A DNA stretch of 64,000 nucleotides. Origin: Pseudomonas laurylsulfatiphila (GTDB lineage: Bacteria; Pseudomonadota; Gammaproteobacteria; Pseudomonadales; Pseudomonadaceae). Each line of letters starts with the position of its first letter. The stretch's first letter is position 1. Of the stretch, positions 30,666 to 39,931 are shown piece after piece. Below the pieces are notes generated by a model. The model did not search any database. It had not been told where the DNA came from and worked only from the letters and a program-made list of their open reading frames with translations. The translations under genes and the position numbers were made by a program. The stretch covers positions 620,001 to 684,000 of the forward strand of contig NZ_NIRS01000005.1 of NCBI RefSeq assembly GCF_002934665.1, in the 5' to 3' direction.

Positions 30666-32210
30666 TTACCAGGTTTGGGTGGCCTTGAACTTCTCGATAC
30701 CGGCTTTCATGCCAGCGTCGATTTCGTCATTGAAGTCACCTTTCACGTTGATCTTCGCCATCAAATCGGCGTGATCGCGGTTGAAGAAAGCAATCAGCGC
30801 TTGCTCGAAGCTGCCGATCTTGGCGATTTCAACGTCAGTCAGGAACCCACGCTCAGCGGCATACAGCGACAGCGCCATGTCAGCGATCGACATTGGTGCG
30901 TATTGCTTCTGCTTCATCAGCTCGGTAACGCGCTGACCATGCTCAAGTTGCTTACGGGTCGCTTCGTCCAGGTCAGAAGCGAACTGGGCGAATGCCGCCA
31001 GTTCACGGTACTGAGCCAGAGCGGTACGGATACCACCGGACAGCTTCTTGATGATCTTGGTCTGAGCGGCACCACCCACACGGGATACCGAAACACCGGC
31101 GTTCACTGCAGGGCGGATGCCCGAGTTGAACATGGCCGATTCCAGGAAGATCTGACCGTCGGTGATGGAAATCACGTTGGTCGGAACGAACGCGGAAACG
31201 TCGCCAGCCTGGGTTTCGATGATCGGCAGTGCGGTCAGGGAACCGGTTTTGCCGGTCACTGCGCCGTTGGTGAACTTCTCTACGTATTCTTCCGAAACGC
31301 GGGATGCGCGCTCCAGCAGACGGGAGTGGAGATAGAACACGTCGCCTGGGTAAGCTTCACGGCCTGGTGGACGGCGCAGCAGCAGGGAAATCTGGCGGTA
31401 AGCCACTGCTTGCTTGGACAGATCGTCATAAACGATCAGCGCGTCTTCACCGCGGTCGCGGAAGAATTCACCCATGGTGCAACCGGAGTACGGTGCCAGG
31501 AATTGCAGCGCAGGAGATTCCGAAGCACTGGCAGCCACGATGATCGTGTTGGCCAGGGCGCCGTTTTCTTCCAGCTTGCGAACCACGTTGGCGATGGTCG
31601 ATTGCTTCTGACCGATCGCTACGTAGACGCAGTAGATGCCGCTGTTCTTCTGGTTGATGATCGCGTCGATCGCCAGAGCGGTTTTACCGATCTGACGGTC
31701 ACCGATGATCAGCTCACGCTGGCCACGGCCGACAGGAATCATGGCATCGACAGCCTTGTAGCCAGTCTGTACAGGCTGGTCTACCGACTTACGCCAGATC
31801 ACGCCTGGAGCAACTTTCTCGACCGCGTCGGTCTCGGTGTTGCCCAGTGGACCTTTGCCGTCAACAGGGTTACCCAGTGCGTCGACTACGCGACCCAGCA
31901 GTTCCTTACCAACCGGAACTTCCAGGATGCGGCCGGTGCACTTGGCGCTCATGCCTTCAGCCAGAGACTGGTATGCGCCCAATACAACGGCACCTACGGA
32001 GTCTTGCTCCAGGTTGAGTGCCATACCGAAGACGCCGCCCGGAAACTCGATCATCTCGCCGTACATTACGTCGGCCAGACCGTGAATCCGCACGATACCG
32101 TCAGATACGCTGACGACAGTGCCTTCGTTACGGGCTTGGGAGGTCACATCGAGCTTGTCGATGCGGCCCTTGATAATTTCACTTATTTCGGAAGGATTGA
32201 GTTGCTGCAT
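30666..32210 (-). CDS. atpA: ATP synthase F1 alpha subunit
   Basis: A 514-residue non-catalytic nucleotide-binding subunit. The P-loop reads GDRQIGKT (Ile where E. coli has Thr), with the signature PAVNAGVSVSRVGG. The N-terminus MQQLNPSEISEIIKGRI is the membrane-distal part that contacts the delta subunit. It sits between atpH and atpG in standard order; length is normal. Confidence 0.98.
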   Translation of the reverse strand: MQQLNPSEISEIIKGRIDKLDVTSQARNEGTVVSVSDGIVRIHGLADVMYGEMIEFPGGVFGMALNLEQDSVGAVVLGAYQSLAEGMSAKCTGRILEVPVGKELLGRVVDALGNPVDGKGPLGNTETDAVEKVAPGVIWRKSVDQPVQTGYKAVDAMIPVGRGQRELIIGDRQIGKTALAIDAIINQKNSGIYCVYVAIGQKQSTIANVVRKLEENGALANTIIVAASASESPALQFLAPYSGCTMGEFFRDRGEDALIVYDDLSKQAVAYRQISLLLRRPPGREAYPGDVFYLHSRLLERASRVSEEYVEKFTNGAVTGKTGSLTALPIIETQAGDVSAFVPTNVISITDGQIFLESAMFNSGIRPAVNAGVSVSRVGGAAQTKIIKKLSGGIRTALAQYRELAAFAQFASDLDEATRKQLEHGQRVTELMKQKQYAPMSIADMALSLYAAERGFLTDVEIAKIGSFEQALIAFFNRDHADLMAKINVKGDFNDEIDAGMKAGIEKFKATQTW

Positions 32211-32231
32211 TGCTCTGCTGCCCCTTCAAAC

Positions 32232-32768
32232 TCAAGATTTCAATGCTTCGGCAAGTTTCGCGATTTTGCCGCGAATCGAGCCATCGATAACCAGGTCGCC
32301 GGCGCGGATGACGACACCACCAATAAGGGCAGCGTCCTCCGCAACTTGCAGGCGCACTTCCCGGTTGAGTCGTGCACTGAGAACCTTGGCGAGTTTGTCT
32401 TGCTGTTCTTGGTTCAATGCGAAAGCACTGGTCACTTCAACGTCTACCGACTTCTCTTGTTCGGCCTTGTACAGGTCGAACAGAGCGGCGATCTCCGGCA
32501 ACAGCGGGAGACGGTCGTTTTCGGCAACGACGTGGATGAAGTTCTGTGCCTTGGCATCAAACTTGTCGCCGCACACGTCAATGAACGTGGCGGCCTTTTC
32601 TGCGCTCGTCAGTCGCGGGGCCTTGAGCACGCGCTGCATGGTGTCGTCTTCCGACACCGCTGCAGCCAGGCCGAGCATGGCTGACCAATTGGCCAGTTGC
32701 TGGTGGGCCTGAGCGTGCTCGAAGGCCGCCTTAGCGTAAGGTCGGGCCAACGTGGTCAGTTCTGCCAT
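32232..32768 (-). CDS. atpH: ATP synthase F1 delta subunit
   Basis: A 178-residue subunit that ties F1 to the peripheral stalk. The N-terminal helical bundle starts ELTTLARPYAKAAFEHA; the C-terminal signature is ALIGGVVIRAGDLVIDGSIRGKIAKL. It begins 12 bp after atpF and ends 21 bp before atpA. Confidence 0.97.
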   Translation of the reverse strand: MAELTTLARPYAKAAFEHAQAHQQLANWSAMLGLAAAVSEDDTMQRVLKAPRLTSAEKAATFIDVCGDKFDAKAQNFIHVVAENDRLPLLPEIAALFDLYKAEQEKSVDVEVTSAFALNQEQQDKLAKVLSARLNREVRLQVAEDAALIGGVVIRAGDLVIDGSIRGKIAKLAEALKS

Positions 32769-32780
32769 GATCGCCCTCGC

Positions 32781-33251
32781 TTAGATTTCAGCAGCCAGTT
32801 GGTTAACCAGCTCTGCGTGCGCGTTTTGATCGATTGTGGCACCCAGGATCTTCTCGGCGCCGCCGACTGCCAGCAAGCCCACTTGGGCACGCAGCGCGTC
32901 TTTGACACTGTTCAGTTCCTGTTCGATCTCGGCCTGAGCCTGAACCTTCACACGGTCAGCGTCGATACGGGCTTTTTCAACAGCCTCTTCGACAATCTGG
33001 TTACCGCGTTTCTTGGCTTGCTCGATGATTTCAGCTGCCTGAGCTTTCGCTTCGCGCAGTTGCTGACCCGCTTTTTCTTGGGCCAACTCCAGGTCGCGAG
33101 CTGCACGGCTGGCAGCGTCCAGACCATCAGCGATCTTCTTTTGACGTTCGTGCAGAGCCGCAATGACCGGAGGCCATACGAACTTCATGCAGAACAGTAC
33201 AAAAATCAGGAACGCAACGGACTGGCCAATCAGGGTCGCATTAATGTTCAC
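32781..33251 (-). CDS. atpF: ATP synthase Fo subunit b
   Basis: A 156-residue peripheral stalk subunit. One N-terminal transmembrane helix (LIGQSVAFLIFVLFCMKFVW) is followed by a long charged coiled coil rich in Ala, Glu, Lys and Gln (SRAARDLELAQEKAGQQLREAK). The length matches the E. coli b subunit. Confidence 0.97.
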   Translation of the reverse strand: MNINATLIGQSVAFLIFVLFCMKFVWPPVIAALHERQKKIADGLDAASRAARDLELAQEKAGQQLREAKAQAAEIIEQAKKRGNQIVEEAVEKARIDADRVKVQAQAEIEQELNSVKDALRAQVGLLAVGGAEKILGATIDQNAHAELVNQLAAEI

Positions 33252-33309
33252 GCCAACACCTCGCAGTTACGTTGTCCATCACACCAAATTACCCGGAAGA
33301 TCCGAGTAA

Positions 33310-33567
33310 TTAGCCAGCGATTTGACCAACGAACGGGTTCGCAAAGGTGAAGAACAGAGCGATACCAACACCGATCATGGTTACGGCGTCGAGCAGACCG
33401 GCAACGATGAACATTTTAACTTGCAGCATTGGAACCATTTCTGGCTGACGCGCTGCGCCTTCCAGGAACTTGCCGCCCAGCAGGCCGAAACCAATTGCGG
33501 TACCCAGTGCGCCCAGGCCGATCAACAGTGCAACAGCGATAGCGGTTAGACCAACTACAGTTTCCAT
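33310..33567 (-). CDS. atpE: ATP synthase Fo subunit c
   Basis: An 85-residue hairpin of two transmembrane helices that forms the rotor ring. The proton-carrying Asp60 lies in [13 protein letters not shown], and the polar loop is ARQPEM. The GxGxGxG-like packing motif in the first helix is present ([16 protein letters not shown]). It follows atpB by about 134 bp, a gap with no gene. Confidence 0.98.
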
Positions 33568-33701
33568 CTTTCCTCCCGACTTTTACGTCGTATGGTTTAG
33601 GTTTTTTTAATTTAAAGCGGTAAAACAAATCGTTTCAGAGGCCCCGTGAAGAGCCCCTTCCCGTTTGACCGGGAAGGACATCAGACTAGTCGAGACTGGT
33701 C

Positions 33702-34571
33702 TTAATGGTTTTCTTCGTGCGCCATCGACAGGTAGACGATGGTCAACATCATGAAGATGAACGCCTGCAGGGTGATGATCAGGATGTGGAACACAGCCCA
33801 CGCCCACTGCAGAACGACGCCCAGGCCGCTGAGCCAGAGCAGACCGCTGCCGAACATCACAGCAATCAGAATGAAGACCAGTTCGCCGGCATACATGTTG
33901 CCGAACAGACGCAGAGCCAGGGAGATCGGCTTGGCGATCAGGGTCACGAATTCCAGCAGGAAGTTCACCGGAATCAGCAGGGCCTGAACGAAGATGTTCT
34001 TGCTGCCGAACGGGTGCAGGGTCAGCTCGCCGATGAAGCCGCCGAGGCCCTTGACCTTGATGCTGTAGAAAATGATCAGTGCGAAAACCGAGAACGCCAT
34101 GCCCAGGGTCGCGTTCGGGTCGGTGGTCGACACGGCACGGAACGGGATGTGGTGGTCGCCGGAGATCAGGATGGCCAGTTGAGGAATCCAGTCGACCGGT
34201 ACCAGGTCGACGGCGTTCATCAGGAACACCCAGACGAAGATGGTCAGTGCCAGCGGTGCAATCACCGGGCTACGGCCATGGAAGCTGTCTTTCACGCTGC
34301 CATCGACGAATTCGACCAGTACTTCAACGAAGTTCTGCAAAGCACCAGGCTGACCGGAAGTCGCCTTCTTTGCCGCCATGCGGAAAAGAAGAACGAAGAT
34401 CAGACCCAATGCGACCGACCAGCCGAGCGTATCGACGTGGAAAGCCCAGAAGCCCATTTCCTTGGCTTCTGCTGCGGTGTGGGCAAAGCCCCAGCCGCCG
34501 GTAGGGAGCTGACCGAAGGTCAGGTTCTGCAAGTGGTGCTGGATATAGCCCGAAGCGGTTGTTTCTGCCAT
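33702..34571 (-). CDS. atpB: ATP synthase Fo subunit a
   Basis: A 289-residue polytopic membrane subunit that forms the proton half-channels against the c ring. The conserved Arg lies in ISLALRLFGNMYAGELVF, with His/Glu partners in the last helices. The length is that of Pseudomonas AtpB. It is 16 bp downstream of atpI. Confidence 0.97.
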   Translation of the reverse strand: MAETTASGYIQHHLQNLTFGQLPTGGWGFAHTAAEAKEMGFWAFHVDTLGWSVALGLIFVLLFRMAAKKATSGQPGALQNFVEVLVEFVDGSVKDSFHGRSPVIAPLALTIFVWVFLMNAVDLVPVDWIPQLAILISGDHHIPFRAVSTTDPNATLGMAFSVFALIIFYSIKVKGLGGFIGELTLHPFGSKNIFVQALLIPVNFLLEFVTLIAKPISLALRLFGNMYAGELVFILIAVMFGSGLLWLSGLGVVLQWAWAVFHILIITLQAFIFMMLTIVYLSMAHEENH

Positions 34572-34587
34572 GGTTGCCTCAAACGCC

Positions 34588-34998
34588 CTAAGGTCTCGAA
34601 AGTCTTGTTCTCATCAGCAGGGGAGCGAACCAGCTGACTGACTGAGTCAGCACGAAGACACCGAATACTGCAATCGGCGCCAATGGCTTCACACCTGCAA
34701 ACACCAGTGCAAACAGCACTGCCGTCAAAATCAGTTTGCCTGCCTCGCCGGCATAAAAAGACCGGACGATGGACTGGGCTGCTCGGGCGCCGGAAAACCG
34801 AAATGCCCTGTGAGCGAAATAAACATTGGGCAGCAAGGCTATCAGGCCTCCGCAAAGTCCCGAGTACCCGGCAACGACTCCCCGCCATTGCCAGAGCGCC
34901 AAAGCAGCAATGAGCAAAACGACAAATTGAGCCATTAACACCGGAAAAACTGCCAGGCGATGGAAGGGCAAGCGGTTTGGCGTGCGGGTTTCCATCAC
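34588..34998 (-). CDS. atpI: ATP synthase assembly protein I
   Basis: A 136-residue membrane protein with four hydrophobic segments (VLMAQFVVLLIAALAL, GLCGGLIALLPNVYFAHRAF, GKLILTAVLFALVFAGV, PIAVFGVFVLTQSVSWF). It is thought to help assemble the c ring. It is the first gene of the atp operon; the 145 bp upstream should hold the operon promoter, for example the AT-rich ATAATTTG near 35041-35048 on the opposite strand. Confidence 0.93.
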   Translation of the reverse strand: MMETRTPNRLPFHRLAVFPVLMAQFVVLLIAALALWQWRGVVAGYSGLCGGLIALLPNVYFAHRAFRFSGARAAQSIVRSFYAGEAGKLILTAVLFALVFAGVKPLAPIAVFGVFVLTQSVSWFAPLLMRTRLSRP

Positions 34999-35143
34999 TT
35001 TTGCTCTCCAATGGTCGGCTGCCAGAATTCAATAACTTGGCATAATTTGTGCCGACAAAATGCGCGCAGAGTATAGGGGCGGTTCTGCCCCTATTCAACT
35101 GTCAGGTAGTGATTTCCGACTGCGCGCTACATGAGGAAATGTT

Positions 35144-36016
35144 TCAGCGAATATGTGCGAGCACACCTTGGAGTTCATCCAGGGAGTTGTAGCCGATCAC
35201 CAACTGCCCTTTACCCTTCTTACCGTGGCGAATCTGCACCGCAGAGCCTAGGCGCTCGGCCAGACGCTGTTCGAGGCGGGCGATATCCGGGTCCGGTTTT
35301 TGGGGTTCCACAGGCTCCGGTTTGCCACTCAACCACTGGCGAACCAGTGCCTCAGTCTGGCGCACGGTCAGTCCGCGTGCGACAACATGTCGCGCCCCTT
35401 CAACCTGTTGATTTTCCGGCAAACCGAGCAAAGCACGGGCATGACCCATTTCCAGGTCGCCGTGGGACAGCATGGTCTTGATGACTTCCGGCAAGGAAAT
35501 CAGGCGCAACAGGTTAGCCACGGTCACCCGGGACTTGCCCACGGCTTCGGCCACCTGTTGCTGGGTCAGCTGGAACTCCTGCTGCAAACGCTGCAGGGCC
35601 ACCGCCTCTTCAATCGGGTTCAGGTCTTCGCGCTGGATGTTCTCGATCAGGGCGATGGCGATCGCGGTTTCATCGGGTACATCGCGAACCATCGCCGGGA
35701 TGGTTTCCTGCCCCGCCTGCTGGCTGGCACGCCAGCGACGTTCGCCAGCAATGATTTCAAAGCGACCGCTGCCGATCGGGCGAACCACGATGGGCTGCAT
35801 GACGCCCTGGGCCCTGATCGACTGCGCCAATTCTTCCAGCGCCTGCGGGTCCATATCACGACGCGGCTGGTATTTGCCGCGCTGGAGCAGATCCAGGGGA
35901 AGGTGTTGCAGCTCACGCTGATCGGCTTGCGCCGCTTGTTCTTCCAGCGAGCTGACAGTCGGACCACTCAACAGAGCATCCAGTCCACGTCCGAGACCTC
36001 GTTTCTTGACGGCCAT
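35144..36016 (-). CDS. parB: Chromosome-partitioning protein ParB
   Basis: A 290-residue CTP-dependent DNA clamp that loads at parS. The N-terminal CTPase region includes QPIVVRPIGSGRFEIIAGERRWRA; the central helix-turn-helix is LTQQQVAEAVGKSRVTVANLLRLISLP; a C-terminal dimerisation domain follows. It begins MAVKKRGLGRGLDALL. It lies 9 bp downstream of parA. Candidate parS sites for it lie inside recF (47529 and 48159). Confidence 0.97.
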   Translation of the reverse strand: MAVKKRGLGRGLDALLSGPTVSSLEEQAAQADQRELQHLPLDLLQRGKYQPRRDMDPQALEELAQSIRAQGVMQPIVVRPIGSGRFEIIAGERRWRASQQAGQETIPAMVRDVPDETAIAIALIENIQREDLNPIEEAVALQRLQQEFQLTQQQVAEAVGKSRVTVANLLRLISLPEVIKTMLSHGDLEMGHARALLGLPENQQVEGARHVVARGLTVRQTEALVRQWLSGKPEPVEPQKPDPDIARLEQRLAERLGSAVQIRHGKKGKGQLVIGYNSLDELQGVLAHIR

Positions 36017-36025
36017 GGGGATTCC

Positions 36026-36823
36026 TTAAGTTGCCTGAGCGGCGGCGATGCGTGAGTTTTTGCGTTGACGACGAACCATTTCGCCCGCCAGTGCCAGATA
36101 GGCAACGGCACCTCGCGATGATTTGTCGTAAGCCAGCGCCGGCATGCCGTAGCTTGGCGCTTCGGCCAGACGGATGTTGCGCGGAATAACGGTGTCGTAG
36201 AGCTGTTCGCCGAAGTGTTCCTTGAGCTGCGCCGAGACATCGTTCATCAGGCTCAGGCGCGGGTCGTACATCGTCCGCAGCAGGCCTTCGACCTTGAGGT
36301 TCGGATTGAGCAGTTCAGCGATACGCTTGATGTTATCCACAAGGTCGCTCAAGCCTTCGAGTGCGAAGTACTCGCACTGCATGGGGATAATGACCCCATC
36401 GGCGGCAACCAGTGCGTTCAAGGTCAGCATCGACAGCGACGGCGGGCAGTCGATCAGGATGTAATCGTAGTTTTCCCGGATCGGCGCCAGCGCACTGCGC
36501 AGACGGCTTTCCTTCATCTGCATTTCCAGCAGCACCACTTCGGCCGCGGTCAGGTCGCGGTTGGCCGGCAACAGCTGGTAACCACCGTGTTCGGAGAAGT
36601 GCATGGCCTGGGCCAGGTCGCACTCTCCGATCAACAGGTCGTAGACCGAGTTTTCCAGGCCATGTTTATCCACACCGCTACCCATGGTGGCGTTGCCCTG
36701 TGGATCGAGGTCGATCAACAGCACCCGGCGCTTGGTCGCGACCAGGGATGCTGCGAGGTTGATGCAGGTGGTGGTTTTGCCCACGCCACCTTTTTGGTTC
36801 GCTATCGCGAATACCTTAGCCAT
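36026..36823 (-). CDS. parA: Chromosome-partitioning ATPase ParA (Soj)
   Basis: A 265-residue deviant-Walker ATPase. The P-loop KGGVGKTTTCINLAA starts at about residue 10 and the Walker B segment is YILIDCPPSLS. It moves ParB-parS complexes from the pole in partnership with the gene just downstream. The ATG at 36823 (MAKVFAIANQ) is preferred; an in-frame TTG six codons upstream has no better ribosome site. It carries two exact DnaA 9-mers (36333 and 36666). Confidence 0.96.
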   Translation of the reverse strand: MAKVFAIANQKGGVGKTTTCINLAASLVATKRRVLLIDLDPQGNATMGSGVDKHGLENSVYDLLIGECDLAQAMHFSEHGGYQLLPANRDLTAAEVVLLEMQMKESRLRSALAPIRENYDYILIDCPPSLSMLTLNALVAADGVIIPMQCEYFALEGLSDLVDNIKRIAELLNPNLKVEGLLRTMYDPRLSLMNDVSAQLKEHFGEQLYDTVIPRNIRLAEAPSYGMPALAYDKSSRGAVAYLALAGEMVRRQRKNSRIAAAQAT

Positions 36824-36841
36824 TCTTGCTTGTGTTCCCAA

Positions 36842-37486
36842 TCATGCCGTGCGGCGCAGTATCAGCAGATGGCGTTGGCCTTGGCAACCAGGTACGGCCA
36901 GGGCGTGTTCGCTATCGAGGTGGAAGTCTGCCGGCAATGCTACCAGCTCATCGGCCGGATGAACGCCCTTCATTGCCAGCCAGCGTGTTTCGCTATCGCC
37001 GAGGTGGCGAGTCCAGTTGCTGAAGTTTTCCATGCTGCTGAACGCCCGGGAAATGATCCCGTTGAAGGGTTGGGCAGGCTGGAACGCTTCGACGCGACTG
37101 TGGATAACTTGCAGGTTATCCAGTTTGAGTTCGAGTTTGACCTGGGTCAGGAAGCGGGTTTTCTTGCCGTTGCTGTCCAGGCACGTCACCTGGGACTCGG
37201 GAAACAGGATAGCCAGCGGAATGCCGGGCATGCCGCCGCCACTGCCAACGTCGAGCCAGCGTCCGTTTTCGATGAATGACATCACGCTCAGACTGTCGAG
37301 CAGGTGACGGGAGACCATTTCGTCCGGATCACGCACGGCGGTGAGGTTGTAAGCCTTGTTCCATTTGATCAACAGGGCCAGATAACCCAGCAGTTGCGCG
37401 TGCTGGGTTTCTGTCAGCGTGACGCCAAGCTGGCGGGCACCTGTGGATAACTCTTCTGCATGTTGCGAAGTGACCAACGAACTCAA
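36842..37486 (-). CDS. rsmG: 16S rRNA (G527-N7) methyltransferase
   Basis: A 214-residue SAM-dependent enzyme also known as GidB. The motif I region is WLDVGSGGGMPGIPLAI and the end is FHLDSEHALAVPGCQGQRHLLILR. The start is a TTG at 37486 whose TTGA overlaps the mnmG TGA stop by 4 bp, with GGAG 8 bases upstream. It contains two exact DnaA 9-mers (37099 and 37442). Confidence 0.95.
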   Translation of the reverse strand: MSSLVTSQHAEELSTGARQLGVTLTETQHAQLLGYLALLIKWNKAYNLTAVRDPDEMVSRHLLDSLSVMSFIENGRWLDVGSGGGMPGIPLAILFPESQVTCLDSNGKKTRFLTQVKLELKLDNLQVIHSRVEAFQPAQPFNGIISRAFSSMENFSNWTRHLGDSETRWLAMKGVHPADELVALPADFHLDSEHALAVPGCQGQRHLLILRRTA

Positions 37487-39381
37487 GCGCTTTGCTCCAA
37501 CTGACGGCCCGCGCCGCGTTTTTTCAAATGAATCATCAACAGCGAAATGGCTGCCGGCGTTACGCCCGGGATACGCGAAGCCTGGCCCAAGGTTTCAGGG
37601 CGGGTCGCACCGAGCTTGCTCTGGATCTCTTTGGAGAGACCGGAAATATTCGTGTAATCGATATCCACAGGCAATTTGGTGTCTTCGCTGGCGCGCAGGC
37701 GGGCGATTTCATCCTGTTGACGATCGATGTAGCCGGCGTACTTGGTCTTGATTTCGACCTGTTCGGCGACTTGTGGATCTTCTGCACCGCCACCGGTCAC
37801 TGAGATCAGACCAGCGTAGTCGATTTCCGGACGGCTCAAGAGATTCAGCAGGTTGTATTCATGGGTCAGCGGCGTGCCGAATTTTTCGGCAATCGCATCG
37901 CCCTGTTCGGTGCCCGGGCGAACCCAGGTGCTTTTCAGCCGCTGCTCTTCCAGTTCGATGCTTTCGCGTTTTTTGCAGAAAGCCGCCCAACGCACGTCAT
38001 CCACCAAGCCCAGTTCGCGACCTTTTTCGGTCAGGCGCAGGTCGGCGTTGTCTTCGCGCAGGATCAAACGGTATTCGGCACGGGATGTGAACATCCGGTA
38101 AGGCTCTTGGGTGCCGAGGGTAATCAGGTCATCGACCAACACGCCGATATAGGCCTCGTCGCGACGCGGGCACCAGGCCTCTTTGCCCTGCGCGCGCAGT
38201 GCCGCGTTGGTTCCGGCGAGCAAACCCTGGGCGCCGGCTTCTTCGTAACCGGTGGTGCCGTTGATTTGCCCGGCGAAGAACAGACCGCCGATCACTTTGG
38301 TTTCCAGGCTGTACTTCAGGTCGCGCGGATCGAAGTAGTCGTACTCGATGGCGTAGCCCGGGCGCACGATGTGTGCGTTTTCCATGCCGCGGATCGATTG
38401 CACGATCTGCAATTGCACATCGAACGGCAAGGATGTGGATATCCCGTTCGGGTACAGCTCATTCGTGGTCAAACCTTCCGGTTCGATGAAGACCTGGTGG
38501 CTTTCCTTGTCGGCAAAGCGATGAATCTTGTCTTCGATCGACGGGCAGTAACGCGGACCGATGCCCTCGATCTCGCCTGCATCGGAATACATCGGCGAAC
38601 GGTCGAGGTTCGCCGCGATGATTTCGTGGGTTCGGGCGTTGGTGTGGGTAATCCAGCAACTGATCTGCCGTGGATGCTGCTCTTTGGAACCCATGAACGA
38701 CATCACCGGGATCGGCGTATCGCCGGCCTGCTCGGTCATCACCGAGAAATCCACGGAACGGGCGTCGATACGCGGCGGCGTACCGGTTTTCAGGCGACCG
38801 ACCCGCAGAGGCAATTCACGCAGACGGTGAGCCAGGGCAATCGACGGTGGATCACCGGCACGGCCGCCGGAGAAATTCTGCAAACCAATGTGGATAAGTC
38901 CACCGAGGAAGGTGCCGGTGGTCAAAACCACCGAGTCGGCGAGGAAACGCAGGCCCATCTGGGTCACTACGCCACGCACTTGTTCCTGCTCGACGATCAG
39001 GTCATCGGCGGCCTGTTGAAATATCCACAGGTTCGGCTGGTTTTCCAGGATTTCGCGGACAGCGGCCTTGTACAGAATCCGGTCGGCCTGTGCACGGGTA
39101 GCACGCACGGCCGGGCCTTTGCGGCTATTCAACACACGAAACTGGATGCCGCCTTTATCGGTGGCCATGGCCATCGCGCCGCCGAGGGCGTCGATTTCCT
39201 TGACCAGGTGGCTTTTGCCGATCCCGCCAATGGCCGGGTTGCAACTCATGGCACCGAGGGTTTCCACGTTATGCGTCAGCAACAGGGTTTTCACCCCCAT
39301 ACGTGCTGAGGCCAGTGCTGCCTCGGTACCGGCATGACCGCCGCCGATGACGATCACTTCAAAACGGGAAGGGAAATCCAC
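37483..39381 (-). CDS. mnmG: tRNA uridine-34 5-carboxymethylaminomethyl modification enzyme, FAD subunit
   Basis: A protein of about 632 residues that works with MnmE to make cmnm5U34 in tRNA. The FAD-binding motif is VIGGGHAGTEAA, with conserved SCNPAIGGIGKSHLVKEID. The start is a GTG: of two tandem GTG codons (39384 and 39381) the second is better spaced from GAGG and gives MDFPSRF, the usual Pseudomonas N-terminus. The C-terminal domain (RIPGVTPAAISLLMIHLKK) is intact. Confidence 0.96.
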   Translation of the reverse strand: MDFPSRFEVIVIGGGHAGTEAALASARMGVKTLLLTHNVETLGAMSCNPAIGGIGKSHLVKEIDALGGAMAMATDKGGIQFRVLNSRKGPAVRATRAQADRILYKAAVREILENQPNLWIFQQAADDLIVEQEQVRGVVTQMGLRFLADSVVLTTGTFLGGLIHIGLQNFSGGRAGDPPSIALAHRLRELPLRVGRLKTGTPPRIDARSVDFSVMTEQAGDTPIPVMSFMGSKEQHPRQISCWITHTNARTHEIIAANLDRSPMYSDAGEIEGIGPRYCPSIEDKIHRFADKESHQVFIEPEGLTTNELYPNGISTSLPFDVQLQIVQSIRGMENAHIVRPGYAIEYDYFDPRDLKYSLETKVIGGLFFAGQINGTTGYEEAGAQGLLAGTNAALRAQGKEAWCPRRDEAYIGVLVDDLITLGTQEPYRMFTSRAEYRLILREDNADLRLTEKGRELGLVDDVRWAAFCKKRESIELEEQRLKSTWVRPGTEQGDAIAEKFGTPLTHEYNLLNLLSRPEIDYAGLISVTGGGAEDPQVAEQVEIKTKYAGYIDRQQDEIARLRASEDTKLPVDIDYTNISGLSKEIQSKLGATRPETLGQASRIPGVTPAAISLLMIHLKKRGAGRQLEQSA

Positions 39382-39891
39382 CACGCACCTCGTGCCTGCT
39401 TAAGTAGGTAATTCAGGAATAGTTTGAGCTCAGGTTTTCGGACCTGGTCGACAAGTATAGGGACTTCGCCCTTCCTAAAGAACCCTTTGCACAAAATTTA
39501 ACCAGCTGTGGAAAAGTCGGAGTTATAGAAATTAAAAAGAGAGAAATTTATTAAATCTTTGTTTTTATGTTTATTTCTATGCACATACCTTTCTGTGGAT
39601 AGATCTCTACAGGCCTTTATTTTCAATATGTACAGCGATTCAAAACCCTGTGTTCATGTGCCAATGAGGCCCTTGGATAACCGGTGTAAGCCTGTGGATG
39701 AAAGGGGTGGTTATCCACAGAGGTGGTTATGTTCAGTTTTCAGGCCCTGTTATCAACTGACCTTAGCGGCGGTTATTCACAGGGCTTAATCCACAGAAAG
39801 GTGTCGTTTGCCCGAAATTCAGGCACGAGAATTCCGCTCAAGCAGACAAAGTCGGCTCGGCACTGGAGGGTTTATTCAGAAAAAGAGAGAG
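39382..39891. other. mnmG-mnmE intergenic region: possible second origin-like region
   Basis: About 510 bp without a gene. It contains an AT-rich tract (about 39525-39590) next to one exact DnaA 9-mer (39711-39719) and one-mismatch versions at 39594 (TGTGGATAG), 39773 (TTATTCACA) and 39787 (TAATCCACA). The mnmG promoter must also be here, at the left side. Origin function is inference; older plasmid studies in Pseudomonas reported two autonomously replicating regions near dnaA. Confidence 0.5.
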
Positions 39892-39916
39892 CAGACAGGC
39901 ACGAACGGCCTGTCTG
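39892..39916 (-). terminator. Terminator downstream of mnmE
   Basis: A 9-bp stem, CAGACAGGC and GCCTGTCTG, with a 7-base loop, followed on the minus strand by a T-rich tract (CTCTCTCTTTTTC). It lies 15 bp after the mnmE stop and ends the rpmH-to-mnmE gene run. Confidence 0.8.
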
Positions 39917-39931
39917 TGAACAACAGGAGGG

